This document shows, in pieces, positions 18,201-27,465 of a stretch of 64,000 bases of DNA. The notes under the pieces were generated by a model. It saw only the letters and a program-made list of their open reading frames with translations. It had not been told where the DNA came from and did no database searches. The stretch's first letter is position 1. The number at the start of each line of letters is the position of its first letter. The stretch is from Granulicella sapmiensis (lineage in GTDB: Bacteria; Acidobacteriota; Terriglobia; Terriglobales; Acidobacteriaceae): NCBI GenBank assembly GCA_026225395.1, contig JAMFSR010000039.1, positions 51,794-115,793 of the forward strand, in the 5' to 3' direction. Made by a program: the position numbers and the translations under genes.

Positions 18201-18591
18201 GTCTGTATGGACGGGAACCGAATTTTCCCCAAAAGTGTTGCTCTACGGTGCTTGGCAGTATTATCTGCTTTCCTACGTTCGAGGTCAGAAGATCCCAGCC
18301 GCCGGTTGGTGGATTCACCGGCAGCGGCGACCCTTTGCCCAAGACCTCACCTTTGTCATTCTGGTGCACATCTTCCGGGAGGAAGATGTCATCGTTGGTC
18401 CAGCTGGCTTTATCGTCGACCCAAAGCTGCCAACCCGCATCCGGAATAAGTTCGCCATTCTCGGGGTAGGCGGCTTCTAATACTTTGGATTGTGCGTAAG
18501 CGGACAGGGAAGGCAAGAGGCGCGTAGCGAAGCCAGTTGCGGTAGCTGACTGGACGAAGGCTCTTCGTGAAAGGCCACGTCTAGAATTCAT
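15298..18591 (-). CDS. Tat-exported glycoside hydrolase family 2 protein
   Basis: 1097 residues. A twin-arginine signal (SRRAFVQSATATGFA) exports the folded enzyme. GH2 sugar-binding jelly roll at about 120-260 (VSWWYRNINIP, FLHVRGAHLRAEVYLN), Ig-like domain at 270-390 and TIM barrel at about 395-690. The acid/base Glu is in EYCLQNEIG (Glu536) and the nucleophile candidate in TLTEFGEMEG (Glu630 or Glu633). A long C-terminal extension (700-1097) includes a region (about 960-1090) that looks like a glutamine-amidotransferase/ThuA-like fold, as in many large bacterial GH2 proteins. Likely a beta-galactosidase/glucuronidase-type enzyme on pectin side chains; the specificity is not visible. A LacI-type operator lies 140 bp upstream. 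The relic at 12.8-13.1 kb derives from a similar gene. Confidence 0.88.
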   Translation of the reverse strand: MNSRRGLSRRAFVQSATATGFATRLLPSLSAYAQSKVLEAAYPENGELIPDAGWQLWVDDKASWTNDDIFLPEDVHQNDKGEVLGKGSPLPVNPPTGGWDLLTSNVGKQIILPSTVEQHFWGKFGSRPYRPEEYRYAAPERDVIPPADDTVPQNGAYFGVSWWYRNINIPASMKGKRIFLHVRGAHLRAEVYLNQMLVGYSIVEELPFEADLTHAAKPGEENVLAIRITNPFGRFDWVDGLNAKWGKVSLYRSHGFGGLDRGMTISAHDATRIKDAWVLNTPEAGKVTAYVQLEGGDIATAAHQLSFDIVDPLTGRALERQDDGAPHGIVDGHGMIQAGKRQEGDKKTLTVCFDLTCRDATIWDLDHPVLYHLKIRTGTDARSVAFGFRWFAPEGLGKDALFRLNGRRIRIYTAISWGFWGLNGMFPIPELAEKEVTQAKVLGLNCLNFHRNLAKEDVLRAHDRLGLLRYMEPGAGKMAIGKLPKGAQANTAGTVMERPVNEADLFAQRYMFVKCVEMVKAHRSHPCLIEYCLQNEIGADLKNPATLDVLAAMRAEDPSRCIVLNDGFVARGAAQAWYEPYSPKLHRSDEEKAGAWWNNHQGAGDQWYDKFYKSPTEFTYRAPYKDTLTEFGEMEGCARPDVHGLMIHQITDTYKRYGGDSYDLTDHEEIVAGYNKFLDKWKFRQAFPTPDHVFLAVGRTCYESWMNYMENARISDELDFAAISGWESTSIENHSGIVDNLRNFKSDPQLIAGSLLPVRPIAKQHTLSVALGSSANFDLFLANDTTNAAIGTLIFAMVTPSGKRKELMTLPAPAHVKDQFSYLLKSGFETPRLEEEGLYRFRFSLSSEPLATQIKEIWVANVESKTAKQLRIGASGITPSLRKQLQNLKGTTVSEFKAGQVFDVIVSAGLKAGGTAEENVGETTGESLPTGKGTGNKAVAPISGELENGIIEALSSGTPLLVIPQTDALSDGVAKQLAAAGAFTYRGAVGDFRAPWMGNWYIVRQHALFEGMPVDQAMGGFYQAEGRPSNGLLIDQAATGEAIDVIVAYSRDHDRNLGAGTFTTKFGKGKLVYHRVPDFHPVMQQRFLKNVLTWLSS

Positions 18592-18731
18592 ATGGAAGAT
18601 CTCCTGTGATCCGCTCTTTGATAAGGCTTCCTTGGGTAGTCGAAATGCTCAAGTAGGCAAAGGCAGAGAACCCATTCGGCATCTCCGATCCTCGAATTGC
18701 CTGGATGAAGAAGCAGTCCGGCCGCAACTCA

Positions 18732-18745
18732 TGGCATCGTTGCCG
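18732..18745 (-). promoter_or_regulatory. LacI-type operator (TGGCATCGTTGCCG)
   Basis: One mismatch from a perfect palindrome. It lies about 140 bp upstream of the GH2 start, in the same position class as the other pectin-locus sites. Confidence 0.65.
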
Positions 18746-18953
18746 AAATGAGGTTTGTCTCTCGCTATTGATTCCAATCATCAACCGCGTGATCTGCATT
18801 GGCTGACTCTATTTGTTTCAAGGAGAGACCGTCAAGGGTATGCGCGACTGCCTCGATCTCGGACGAACGGGGATGGCAGGTATTGACGTCGATCTTCAAC
18901 TTGTGTGAAAAAGCTCTCAGAACTGGATGGTTTCTCTTGAAGCTTCACTTCAG

Positions 18954-18968
18954 TGACTATCATAGTCA
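18954..18968 (+). promoter_or_regulatory. palindrome TGACTATCATAGTCA before the Bcr/CflA transporter
   Basis: Perfect 7+1+7 inverted repeat, 37 bp before ATG 19006. Its sequence differs from the LacI-type sites, so it probably binds another regulator (for instance a TetR or MarR type). Function inferred from symmetry and position only. Confidence 0.4.
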
Positions 18969-19005
18969 TCTACCTGCGCAGCACCAGGTGGGGGCAAGAG
19001 TGACC

Positions 19006-20205
19006 ATGCAGACTGAGTCTCGGCGATTCACCTTGTTCCTGGCGTCTATCGCGGCACTCACTTCACTTTCTATCGATATGAGCCTTCCCACGGTGCCGGC
19101 GATCGAAAGGGAGTTTGGTCAACTTGCGGGGCAGGGAGGTTTGATCATGAGCCTCTTTCTAGCCGGATATGCTTTTACGCCGCTCATAGGAGGTCCACTG
19201 GCCGATCGCCTCGGGCGCAGGCCCGTTCTTCTGCTGTCATTGATTTTGTTCGGTCTTTCGGCACTTGCTTGCAGTCTCTCGACTAGTTTCGTCATGCTGT
19301 TGATTTTTCGCCTGCTGCAGGGCTGTGCCTCAGGTGTATCGACAACACTCCCGTTGGCTATTGTTCGCGATCTTATGGAGGGAAGTGCAGCCCGCAAACG
19401 CATCTCGGAAGTAACCACAATCAACAGCATTATGCCTTTGATAGCGCCTATTGCGGGATCCTGTGTGATGCTCCTGGGAACATGGAGATTGCTGTTCGCT
19501 ACACAGGCTATCTTTGCCATAGGCATTGTGTTTGCGCTTCGCTCCGATTTTTCGGAAACACTCGATCCCGGCCATCGCCGCAGGCTGCACCCTCGTGCCA
19601 TGCTCAGCAACTACATGCATTTGCTCACCAACAGAAGCTTCCTCGGCTTCGCGTTGATCAATGCGCTTACCTTCGCTTGCATATTTTCGTTTATCTCAGT
19701 GTCCCCATTGATCCTTATCCAACGCATGAGTGTCAAACATTACGAATATCCGGTGATGTTCGCGGCAATCGGCGCTGGTACGATTCTCGGGGCTTTCGTA
19801 AGTGCTCTTCTCAATCGACGCAAAGTTGCTGCAGGAAGCATCATTGTTTCCGGGTTAGCGTTGATGAACGTTGCCTCCCTTTCCGCCTTCTCTCTGCAGG
19901 CACTTGGATTCCATCGTCCGATGGCAATTCTTCCCCCAGTTTTCGTCACGCTGTTCGGATTTGGGCTTCTGTCACCTTCGGTAACGGTGGAAGCTCTGGC
20001 TTCGGTGCCAGACATGGCAGGATCTGGCTCAGGAGCTCTGCGATCGATCCTGATGATCTTTGGTTCAGGTGTGAGCGGCTACCTCGCTACCTTCTGTGCA
20101 CGGCACCTTGTTCACGCGGAAACCATAACGACCCTGGTCATGTCCGGAACTGCAATCCTCGCCCTTACTTTGTATCTCACGTTGCTGCGCAATCGAGACT
20201 TTTGA
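19006..20205 (+). CDS. MFS transporter, Bcr/CflA drug-efflux family
   Basis: 400 residues, twelve membrane segments. TM1 contains the family signature SLSIDMSLPTVPAIEREFG, and the loop after TM2 has GGPLADRLGRRPVLLLS, a textbook MFS motif A. TM4 has RLLQGCASGVSTTLPLAIVRD. The family exports drugs, dipeptides, cysteine or sugars; within a pectin locus it may export or import an oligosaccharide or toxic side product, which cannot be decided here. ATG 19006 starts the protein directly before TM1 with a GGGGG-rich stretch upstream; an upstream start at 18799 would add 69 residues that do not resemble a transporter. Confidence 0.88.
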   Translation: MQTESRRFTLFLASIAALTSLSIDMSLPTVPAIEREFGQLAGQGGLIMSLFLAGYAFTPLIGGPLADRLGRRPVLLLSLILFGLSALACSLSTSFVMLLIFRLLQGCASGVSTTLPLAIVRDLMEGSAARKRISEVTTINSIMPLIAPIAGSCVMLLGTWRLLFATQAIFAIGIVFALRSDFSETLDPGHRRRLHPRAMLSNYMHLLTNRSFLGFALINALTFACIFSFISVSPLILIQRMSVKHYEYPVMFAAIGAGTILGAFVSALLNRRKVAAGSIIVSGLALMNVASLSAFSLQALGFHRPMAILPPVFVTLFGFGLLSPSVTVEALASVPDMAGSGSGALRSILMIFGSGVSGYLATFCARHLVHAETITTLVMSGTAILALTLYLTLLRNRDF

Positions 20206-20307
20206 ACCAGTAATCAATGGCCTCCACGGAGAAGCGAATGCCGCGCTGTGTCATTCATTGGTTAGAAACACCGCTAGTTCCCAACCTCTGAGAAGATCCT
20301 TCATTTT

Positions 20308-20321
20308 TGGCAACGATGCTA
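20308..20321 (+). promoter_or_regulatory. LacI-type operator (TGGCAACGATGCTA)
   Basis: Near-perfect palindrome 94 bp before the pectinesterase ATG. TATATA, a good -10 box, begins at its 3' edge (20320), so a bound repressor would cover the promoter. Confidence 0.7.
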
Positions 20322-20414
20322 TATATGATGGTCAGGTCATTTGAATTGCTTCGGGGTTGGCGTTTTACGAGCGATCGAAGAAAGGTCACAAGCAACTCGA
20401 AGTATGGAGGATTG

Positions 20415-21458
20415 ATGAACATCCAAAGTTCTGCAGGCATTTCTCTGACGGCTCTGCTATTAGTGGCGTCTATCGCTGCTGGCGCAGAGTCGGGCAAAAA
20501 GCCGCAGCTCACGGTAGGACCGGAAGGTCATGGGCAGTTCCGAACCGTGCAGGAAGCCATCGATGCGGCGCCTGTGGATGGCGGTGCGATACTTCACTTG
20601 GCGCCGGGTGTTTATCACGAGAAAGTGACCATCAATAAGGCGGGCATCGAACTGATTGGATCTGGGTCTTCGCCCGCGGACACCGTCATTACATGGGGGG
20701 ACTCGTCGAAAAACACGGGAAGCACATTCAAGTCGGGAACCATCACTATTTTGGCAGATCGTTTTGAAGCCGAAAATCTCTCGATAATCAACACGTGGCG
20801 GCAGGATCATACCGCAGCTGAGGACCGTTCACAGGCGGTGGCACTGCAAATGGATTCAGACAGAGCCGTTCTGGATCGAGTGCGGATTGTGAGTGGCCAA
20901 GACACGTTGTATGCAGATAGTCATGACTGCCACGGTGACTTGAGCAGCTTATGCCAGTCAGACCGGCAGTTCTTCAACGATTGTTTTATCGAAGGCAATG
21001 TTGACTATATCTTCGGGGATGCGAAGGCGGTCTTCAACCATTGCGAGCTTCACTCGCGGCCCGGTTCTGGAGTGATGATCACGGCTCAAAGTCGCCGGTC
21101 GCCCTTACAGAACTCTGGATATTACATGCTGCATTGCCGGATTACAGGTCAAGACGAGGGCAACAAGATTTATTTCGGCAGACCCTGGCGTGATTACGCC
21201 ACCGTTCTTTTCTACGACACCGAGATAGTTCAGAAGATTAGCCCGTTGGGTTGGTCAGAATGGGACGGTCGGCTGAAGACAGCTACGTACCGCGAGTATA
21301 AATCGCATGGCCGCGGCGTCGAGGGTAGTAATCGGAGTGTGATTTCGCCGCCCCTTAGCGAAGAGGAAGAAAAGCAGCTAACGCCTGTGGGCCTTCTGTC
21401 CGGCTCCGACCACTGGGACCCTGAGGCGGAAGTGGAGCAGCTGCGACGCCTTCCGTGA
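20415..21458 (+). CDS. pectinesterase (carbohydrate esterase family 8)
   Basis: 347 residues with a Sec signal peptide (MNIQSSAGISLTALLLVAS, cleavage near AGA). It removes methyl esters from homogalacturonan outside the cytoplasm. CE8 beta-helix motifs are present in order: QAVAL (140-144), SGQDTLYADS with catalytic Asp163, GNVDYIFGDAKAVF with catalytic Asp197, and FGRPWRD with Arg256. The start is fixed by GGAGG (20406-20410) four bases upstream; a start at 20307 would put the operator inside the coding region. The next gene, a CE12 relic, begins 70 bp downstream, so the two formed an operon that removed both methyl and acetyl groups. Confidence 0.95.
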   Translation: MNIQSSAGISLTALLLVASIAAGAESGKKPQLTVGPEGHGQFRTVQEAIDAAPVDGGAILHLAPGVYHEKVTINKAGIELIGSGSSPADTVITWGDSSKNTGSTFKSGTITILADRFEAENLSIINTWRQDHTAAEDRSQAVALQMDSDRAVLDRVRIVSGQDTLYADSHDCHGDLSSLCQSDRQFFNDCFIEGNVDYIFGDAKAVFNHCELHSRPGSGVMITAQSRRSPLQNSGYYMLHCRITGQDEGNKIYFGRPWRDYATVLFYDTEIVQKISPLGWSEWDGRLKTATYREYKSHGRGVEGSNRSVISPPLSEEEEKQLTPVGLLSGSDHWDPEAEVEQLRRLP

Positions 21459-21528
21459 ACGACACTATTGCGGCTGATCTCAAACGAAACCCTTGATCAG
21501 GCTTATGTGAACCGTCGTTGGAGAGTCT

Positions 21529-23017
21529 ATGAAAAACCAGAGGGAACGGTTGCTGGGCTTGCTGGGGCTATTTGGCGCCACGTTCCTCGTCGCGCAGAAT
21601 GCGCCTCCTCTGTCCGTAACTGCTGAACGCAGATCAGGAACGATCAGAATCGATCTAATTGGCGACCCACGCAAACGGATAACACCGGTTATGGGAGGGG
21701 CTTCTGTGCAAACCTGACAGCGACCATTGAGCGCCTCAACTTCGCCAGAGGAGGTCAGAGCACTAAGTCCTTCCGGCAAGACGGCATCTGGGAGAAGGCG
21801 CTGGCTTCAAAGCCAGACTACATGTTGATCCAGTTCGGACATAACGACGAAGTATCCTCAAAGTCGACCAACAACCAGTCGACCGTAGAGCAATACCAAG
21901 AGAACTTGCGAAACTTTGTGCGGGAAGCGCGTGATCAGAAGGTCATTCCAATTCTTGTAACGCTTCTGACTCGTCGAAACTGGGGAAAGGATGGAAAAAT
22001 CCATAGCGACCTGACCACATATCCGAATGGCATGGAAGCGGTAGCCAAGGAGATGCAAGTCCCGTTGATCGATTTGCAAACACAGAGCATCGCTTATCTG
22101 GACAGCATTGGTAAAGAGCAAGGAACGAAACTGGGGATTACCAAGAAAGATAAAGACGGACACCCCCAGTCTGATGGCACCCACTTAAATTGGGCCGGCA
22201 GCTACATCTTTGGACGGATCGTTGCGGAGAGTCTGAGCAAGGCGGTGCCCGCGCTGGCGCCATATGTGAAGCTGACATCAGCTACCCTGCCGGTGGAGGC
22301 TGAACTCGCTATGAAGGTGATTCAAGGAGCTCCGTTCAAGATCGTTCTCGTGGGTGATCCCGCGATTGCCCCCGAAGGCGGTTGGGGGCCTGGCTTTTGT
22401 GCAACCCTCACACCGAATGTAACGTGTCGTGACCTAGCCCAAATGGGTTCCACTTCTACGAGCTACATGGAAGGAGGACAGTGGAGAAGCGCCCTTGCTG
22501 CAAAGGGGCAGTTCTATTTCCTGGAATTTGGGTCTATTGATCCTTCCATTGATCGTTCACCGGATGTCACCCGAGGCGCCATGGCGAAGAATTTGGCTGA
22601 GATGGTGCGAGAGGTCGCGCGGCGGGCGCAATCCGTGTGCTGCTAAGCCCTCTAGCGCGGAGAAATTATCGCGATGGCAGGCTCGTCGCGGTAGATGGTT
22701 TGAACGAATATGCCGAAGCCGCCAAGGAAGTCGCAACCGAAGAACAAGTGACCTTCGTTGACCTATATCAGATGTCAAAACAATATCTTGGACGTCAGAC
22801 GCAGGAGGAGGCGGAATCGCTTAGCTTGGCGCCTAAGCCAGGTACAAAGGAACCGAATGAAATGGCCTTGAATCAAGCGGTTGCTGCATTGTTTGGGCGC
22901 ATAATCGCTGACAATGTCATCCGAACCGAGGTCGAACTGGGACCGAACGTGATTGGTCTTCCCGATGGAACCGGTCCAGCTATGCCGAAGCAGGCTGCAC
23001 CGACTGATGGCAGATAA
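21529..23017 (+). pseudogene. frameshifted two-domain rhamnogalacturonan acetylesterase (CE12, SGNH/GDSL)
   Basis: A signal peptide (GLLGLFGATFLVAQNAP) and two tandem SGNH-hydrolase repeats are visible, but the frame breaks twice. First break: after LIGD (21664-21666) the next codon has lost a base (CC at 21667-21668), and the following frame reads TQTDNTGYGRGFCANLT. The missing base is in the codon for the nucleophile Ser of GDS. Domain 1 otherwise keeps IQFGHND and DGTHLNWAG. Second break: near 22621, after EVAR; the frame resumes AGAIRVLLSPLARRNY. Domain 2 (from about 22335) has GDP in place of GDS, FGSID in place of FGHND, and no D-x-x-H, so it was already a non-catalytic copy. As read, no active esterase is made unless the first deletion is a sequencing error. 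Confidence 0.85.
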
Positions 23018-23339
23018 AGCGGGCAGACTGTACACCCGAGAGGCGGCCAGATCATGACACCTGTTGTCGGGCAACGGCGTTATCTGTGATCGATCTTGCG
23101 GCTGCCTGATGTTTCTCACAGTTGTGTCCCGTTACGACGCAGTCTGACTTCGTTTTAGTATCCACCGCCACCGATCTATGAATGTTTTGGACAGAAAAGC
23201 GTGTGGGAACGATTTCAAAAAAGTTATTGACAACGTTGCCGCTTTAGGTGGATAGTGCCTGAGACCGAAAATCTTGACTCCACACGAATCTGTGAGACGC
23301 GCAGATCCTTGCGTGCCAATTCTTCCGAGGCGAACGACG
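23018..23339. other. intergenic region with the promoter of the first Oar-type receptor
   Basis: 322 bp with no gene seen. It contains the LacI-type operator at 23228-23241 overlapping a TTGACA box. Confidence 0.5.
23228..23241 (+). promoter_or_regulatory. LacI-type operator (TGACAACGTTGCCG) overlapping TTGACA -35
   Basis: Palindrome with two outer mismatches. A consensus -35 TTGACA at 23227-23232 overlaps it, and GATAGT at 23251-23256 is 18 bp downstream as -10. About 100 bp before the receptor start. Confidence 0.65.
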
Positions 23340-26300
23340 ATGATCAATAATCTTCTGGATACCAAAATGAAAAGTGGCATGCGAGCCGTAGTATCACCTC
23401 GCATGCGCTACGTGTGCGCTATTTTCTCGCTGTTCTTAGCGCTTTTGATTTCAACAGTTTCCATGGCCCAGATGGCCGGTACCGGCGCCATCTCCGGCAC
23501 GGTAACTGACCCTACCGGGGCGGTGATCGCAAATGCGACTGTAACCGCAACCTCGGTCGAGACGAATGTCGCCACGGTTCGCACGACCACTAAGGCAGGC
23601 GACTATGACATCACTCCGCTGCCGCCCGGGGTTTACACCATCACCGTCGCAAACAAAGGATTTGAGACATACCAGCAGCAGAACATCACGGTCGATGCTC
23701 TGAACACTGTTGCGGTCAATATCAAGCTGACTGTTGGCGGGGCGGAAACGACGGTTACCGTCACCGATGCGCCTACTGTCTTGGATACGACCGACGCCCA
23801 GATTGGTGGGGTGATGGACAACCAAATGTACTCCAGCCTCCCACTCTTGATGGGTGCGAGCGGCCAGCCCGATCAACGGCGCGCGACGGACTTCGCCGCT
23901 CTAATGCCGGGCGTACAGAACACCTATGCCGCCTCGGCTGGCGGCAATCCGACGGACGCGACCGGAGCGGCGAATGGTGGCAATCCTGGTGGTGGCACCT
24001 CCGAAATTTATATCGATGGTATCAATCTGCCAGAAGGAGATGGTATTGGCGACCCACGCTACACATGGTCGGCCATCGGGGTTGATGCCGTCGACCAGTT
24101 TCAGGTGGCGACCGCAGGATACTCAGCACAGTATGCCGGGCAGGGCGTACAAAACTATTCAGTGAAGTCTGCTGGAAACCAAATACATGGTTCTATCTAT
24201 GAGTTCATCCGCAACACCGCGCTGGATGCGTGGTCACCGTCTGCCAAAATTCCAACCCTCACAGGCGCGGCCGTGCCTCCGGGCGGAGCCTGCAGCAGCG
24301 CTGCTCTGACGGCTTCGACTAGCTGGTGCGCTTTAGGCGGTATCAAGCCGAAGGAAATCATGAATGAATTCGGGATCGTGATTGGCGGTCCGATCATCAA
24401 GAACAAGCTTTTCCTCTTCTACAACTATGGTCAATATCGCTACGCCGCGGGACCCAGCCCCAAGGTCCAGACAATTCCGACGCTCGCGATGATGGGCTAT
24501 AACGCGTCGGGCGCGCCTTTGGGATATGCCGACTTCAGTGGATACGCTGTGGCCAATGGCAAGGCCGGCTGTGTGATCGGCTCCACGACCAATCCCTGCT
24601 ATGACGTTTATGATCCGGGAACGCAGACTGTCAACAATTGCGTCGGCGCTGCTTGTCATCGAAATATCTTTCCGAATGATCAAATCCCCGCCGGACGTTT
24701 TTCCAGTGCGGCCAACTATATCAACCAGTTTATGTTGCCGTACGCGGCACAGGCTAACCAGAGCTCCTATGGCAACAACACAACTGTTGGTTATGCGAGC
24801 GGATTGAACAACTGGTACCAAACGGGTCATCTGGATTACAAGGTGAATGAGAAACAACAGATCAGCCTGGTTGTGGCGTTCGGTCGCCAGTCCGTCGCGG
24901 GAGGATATGGTCTTTCCGGAGGCGCCGCCAACTCACTTCCACCGCCGTTCAATACCAATCAGTTTTATGCACCGACGACTAACGTCGACATCCTGAAGGA
25001 TACGTACACCATCAATTCGCATTTGGTGAACCAGGCAGCAATGGCTTATGGACGCTACAAGAGTCTGGATTCCAATCAGAATGAGCATCCGATCTATAGC
25101 GCGGCGGCGACGGGCTTGCTCAATACGCCCCCAGGACAGGCAACCATCGGATTCCCTGGAATTTCATTCAGCGGCGGTGCCACTCCACCTACCAATGAGG
25201 GTGGGTATAGCTGGCATGGCAACGTGAACAATACCTATACGTTTACGGATAACCTGCAGGCGCAATTTGGAAAGCACAACTTGACGTTCGGCGGACAGAC
25301 GGTTGAAGTTCAATATGTCTCCTTCACGAGCACTGGTGCTTCTCCTTTGACATACACATTCTCTGGCAATCAAACCGAAGGGTATAACTCTGCCGGATCC
25401 GGACTTACTACGGGCTCAGCCTTTGCGAGTTACATGCTTGGCGCTGTCAACAGCAGCAGCGTCAGCTTCAGTCCGGAGTGGGAGGCGCGTTGGTTCAGCC
25501 CGTCCTTCTGGGCGCAAGACGACTTCAAAGTGACATCGAAGCTTACTCTGAACCTCGGTCTTCGCTGGGACCTTTTCGGCTCCATCCATGAGCAGCACGA
25601 CCAGTGGACCTGGCTGAATCCCAGCGGAGCCAACTTGAACACCGGAAACTATGGCACTCTTTCGTTTGCAGGTGGTTCACTCACGAACAGCCCTTACAGC
25701 GGCTTACACTCGCCTTCTGCGATGTGGTACAAGAACCTCGGACCGCGAGTCGGGCTGGCTTACTCCCTCGATAGCAAGACCGTCATCCGAGCCAGCTATG
25801 ACGTTGTTTACGCTCGCGGGGACTGGACGGCCGGCGGTGGAGGCCAGAAATTGCCTTCGCAGTCTGGACTTGTTCCAGCAGCATCGGCACCGGGCGGCCT
25901 GAGCAACGCTCCTTCGTTCTACTGGGACGCCAGTTCATGCGCCGCTAATGCCAGTGGATTTGCCAACGACGGGTTTACGCCTTGTGGTTGGACGGGAACA
26001 ACGGTTAGTCCGGCGACGTTGATCGCACAACAAGTTGCGACAGGTAAGATGCCTGCCGGAGCCAACCTTGCCGAGTACGGTACGTCCGAAACGAATCTAC
26101 AAGCGAACTCGAATTCCATCACGGCCGCCTACTTCGATCCGTATCTGGGATCGCGCTCTCCTGAATACATCAACTGGACGTTTGGCTTGCAGCGTCAACT
26201 CACCAGAAATATGTCGGCTAGCGTCACCTATGTTGGCAGCCAGGGTCATTTCATCAGCATATCCGGGGCGAACTACGTGAGGAACAACGGGCTTCCCCAA

Positions 26301-27416
26301 TCCATGATTGCGCTCGCAGGATATGCTCTTCCCACTGCGACTGCTACAACGGCAGCGCCATGCACTGGCGCAGGCTGTTTGTATTCTCTTATCGGCCAGA
26401 AAGCTACCACGACCTATCTTGCTCTAGCACAAAGTTTCGGTTTTCTGCCTCCAAACCCTTACACCAGCACCTCGAACTTCTATTCTGCTGCCAGCGTGTA
26501 TCAATACTATCGGCCCTTCCCGCAATACAACGCCGTCAGCGATCAGACCAGCAATGTGGGTAACGAGAACTGGAACGCTCTCGAGGTAAGCGTCCGTCAA
26601 CGTCCTGCGAAGGGCTTGAACTTTATGGTCAATTACACGTGGTCGAAGTCGATCGACGACCTGGGAACCTTTCGTATCTCCGGCAATAATCGCCTGGATC
26701 GCTCCCTATCCACCGCGTCTCAACCTCAGAACCTGACTGCAACCGCGGTCTACCAACTGCCTGTTGGTCGCAATCACTGGGGAGGGGACAACATCATATA
26801 CCGTTCCATTGTTAGTGACTGGACCATCTCGGGCATTGGTACCGCCCACTCTGGCCTTCCCCTCTTGGTGACGGCTAGCGGTTGCGCGGGCAGCGGCATT
26901 CTGGGAACGTGCATGCCCAGCGTCGTCTCCGGACAGACTGGTCGCCAGTACAAATACGGCAAGACTGCAAGCGGAGCTAATGTAAGCTGGGATCCCAACA
27001 ACGCCAACTATATTGGCAAAGTCCAGTACGTCAATCCAAATGCGTTTACGGTACTCAACGGCGGTACATGCACGGCAGGCACCGCGACGCCCTACCACAC
27101 AACCAGCGGGCAAGCTTACTACGTTTGCAATGGTCCGGAAGACTATGTCCCGGGCAATGCGGGTCGTGTAGCTCCGATAAACGGCCTTTGGAGCCAGCCC
27201 ACCGTCAATGTGGATTTAGCCCTCAAGCGAACCTTCCCGGTCTACCACACTGTGAACCTCGCGCTTGAAGTCGATATGGCGAACGTTGCGAACCATGTCG
27301 TCTACAAAGGGCCAACCTCGACTGCGGCTGCCGGTGCCAATGCAACCTTCGGCACGGTTACCGCGATTGCCAACACCCCGCGCGACGTCCAAGGAGCGGT
27401 GCGCGTCAGTTGGTAA
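23340..27416 (+). CDS. TonB-dependent receptor, Oar-like, with carboxypeptidase-regulatory-like domain
   Basis: 1358 residues. A signal segment (FSLFLALLISTVSMAQ) is followed by a carboxypeptidase-regulatory-like beta-sandwich at about 40-125 (GAISGTVTDPTGAVIANAT), then a plug (EIYIDGINLPEG) and a large 22-strand barrel ending in the aromatic beta-signal QGAVRVSW. Acidobacteria use many such receptors for energised uptake of large glycans. It lies straight after the pectinesterase/CE12 pair and carries the same operator, so a pectin oligomer is the inferred ligand. ATG 23340 has GAGG ten bases upstream; 23367 is an alternative start. A stable hairpin follows the stop. Confidence 0.9.
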   Translation: MINNLLDTKMKSGMRAVVSPRMRYVCAIFSLFLALLISTVSMAQMAGTGAISGTVTDPTGAVIANATVTATSVETNVATVRTTTKAGDYDITPLPPGVYTITVANKGFETYQQQNITVDALNTVAVNIKLTVGGAETTVTVTDAPTVLDTTDAQIGGVMDNQMYSSLPLLMGASGQPDQRRATDFAALMPGVQNTYAASAGGNPTDATGAANGGNPGGGTSEIYIDGINLPEGDGIGDPRYTWSAIGVDAVDQFQVATAGYSAQYAGQGVQNYSVKSAGNQIHGSIYEFIRNTALDAWSPSAKIPTLTGAAVPPGGACSSAALTASTSWCALGGIKPKEIMNEFGIVIGGPIIKNKLFLFYNYGQYRYAAGPSPKVQTIPTLAMMGYNASGAPLGYADFSGYAVANGKAGCVIGSTTNPCYDVYDPGTQTVNNCVGAACHRNIFPNDQIPAGRFSSAANYINQFMLPYAAQANQSSYGNNTTVGYASGLNNWYQTGHLDYKVNEKQQISLVVAFGRQSVAGGYGLSGGAANSLPPPFNTNQFYAPTTNVDILKDTYTINSHLVNQAAMAYGRYKSLDSNQNEHPIYSAAATGLLNTPPGQATIGFPGISFSGGATPPTNEGGYSWHGNVNNTYTFTDNLQAQFGKHNLTFGGQTVEVQYVSFTSTGASPLTYTFSGNQTEGYNSAGSGLTTGSAFASYMLGAVNSSSVSFSPEWEARWFSPSFWAQDDFKVTSKLTLNLGLRWDLFGSIHEQHDQWTWLNPSGANLNTGNYGTLSFAGGSLTNSPYSGLHSPSAMWYKNLGPRVGLAYSLDSKTVIRASYDVVYARGDWTAGGGGQKLPSQSGLVPAASAPGGLSNAPSFYWDASSCAANASGFANDGFTPCGWTGTTVSPATLIAQQVATGKMPAGANLAEYGTSETNLQANSNSITAAYFDPYLGSRSPEYINWTFGLQRQLTRNMSASVTYVGSQGHFISISGANYVRNNGLPQSMIALAGYALPTATATTAAPCTGAGCLYSLIGQKATTTYLALAQSFGFLPPNPYTSTSNFYSAASVYQYYRPFPQYNAVSDQTSNVGNENWNALEVSVRQRPAKGLNFMVNYTWSKSIDDLGTFRISGNNRLDRSLSTASQPQNLTATAVYQLPVGRNHWGGDNIIYRSIVSDWTISGIGTAHSGLPLLVTASGCAGSGILGTCMPSVVSGQTGRQYKYGKTASGANVSWDPNNANYIGKVQYVNPNAFTVLNGGTCTAGTATPYHTTSGQAYYVCNGPEDYVPGNAGRVAPINGLWSQPTVNVDLALKRTFPVYHTVNLALEVDMANVANHVVYKGPTSTAAAGANATFGTVTAIANTPRDVQGAVRVSW

Positions 27417-27441
27417 AACATCGTGCTTAGCAAGCGATGGA

Positions 27442-27465
27442 GCCGAGCCGAATTTTCGGATCGGC
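27442..27465 (+). terminator. hairpin after the first Oar-type receptor
   Basis: GCCGA-g-CCGA, loop ATTT, TCGG-a-TCGGC: nine base pairs with one internal mismatch, 26 bp after the stop codon. It is followed only by a short T-containing stretch, so intrinsic termination is plausible but not textbook. Confidence 0.5.

Larger units (their letters stand above)
18592..19005. promoter_or_regulatory. divergent control region between GH2 and MFS genes
   Basis: 414 bp with no convincing gene. It holds the LacI-type operator at 18732-18745 on the GH2 side and a separate 15-bp palindrome at 18954-18968 on the transporter side. Confidence 0.6.
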
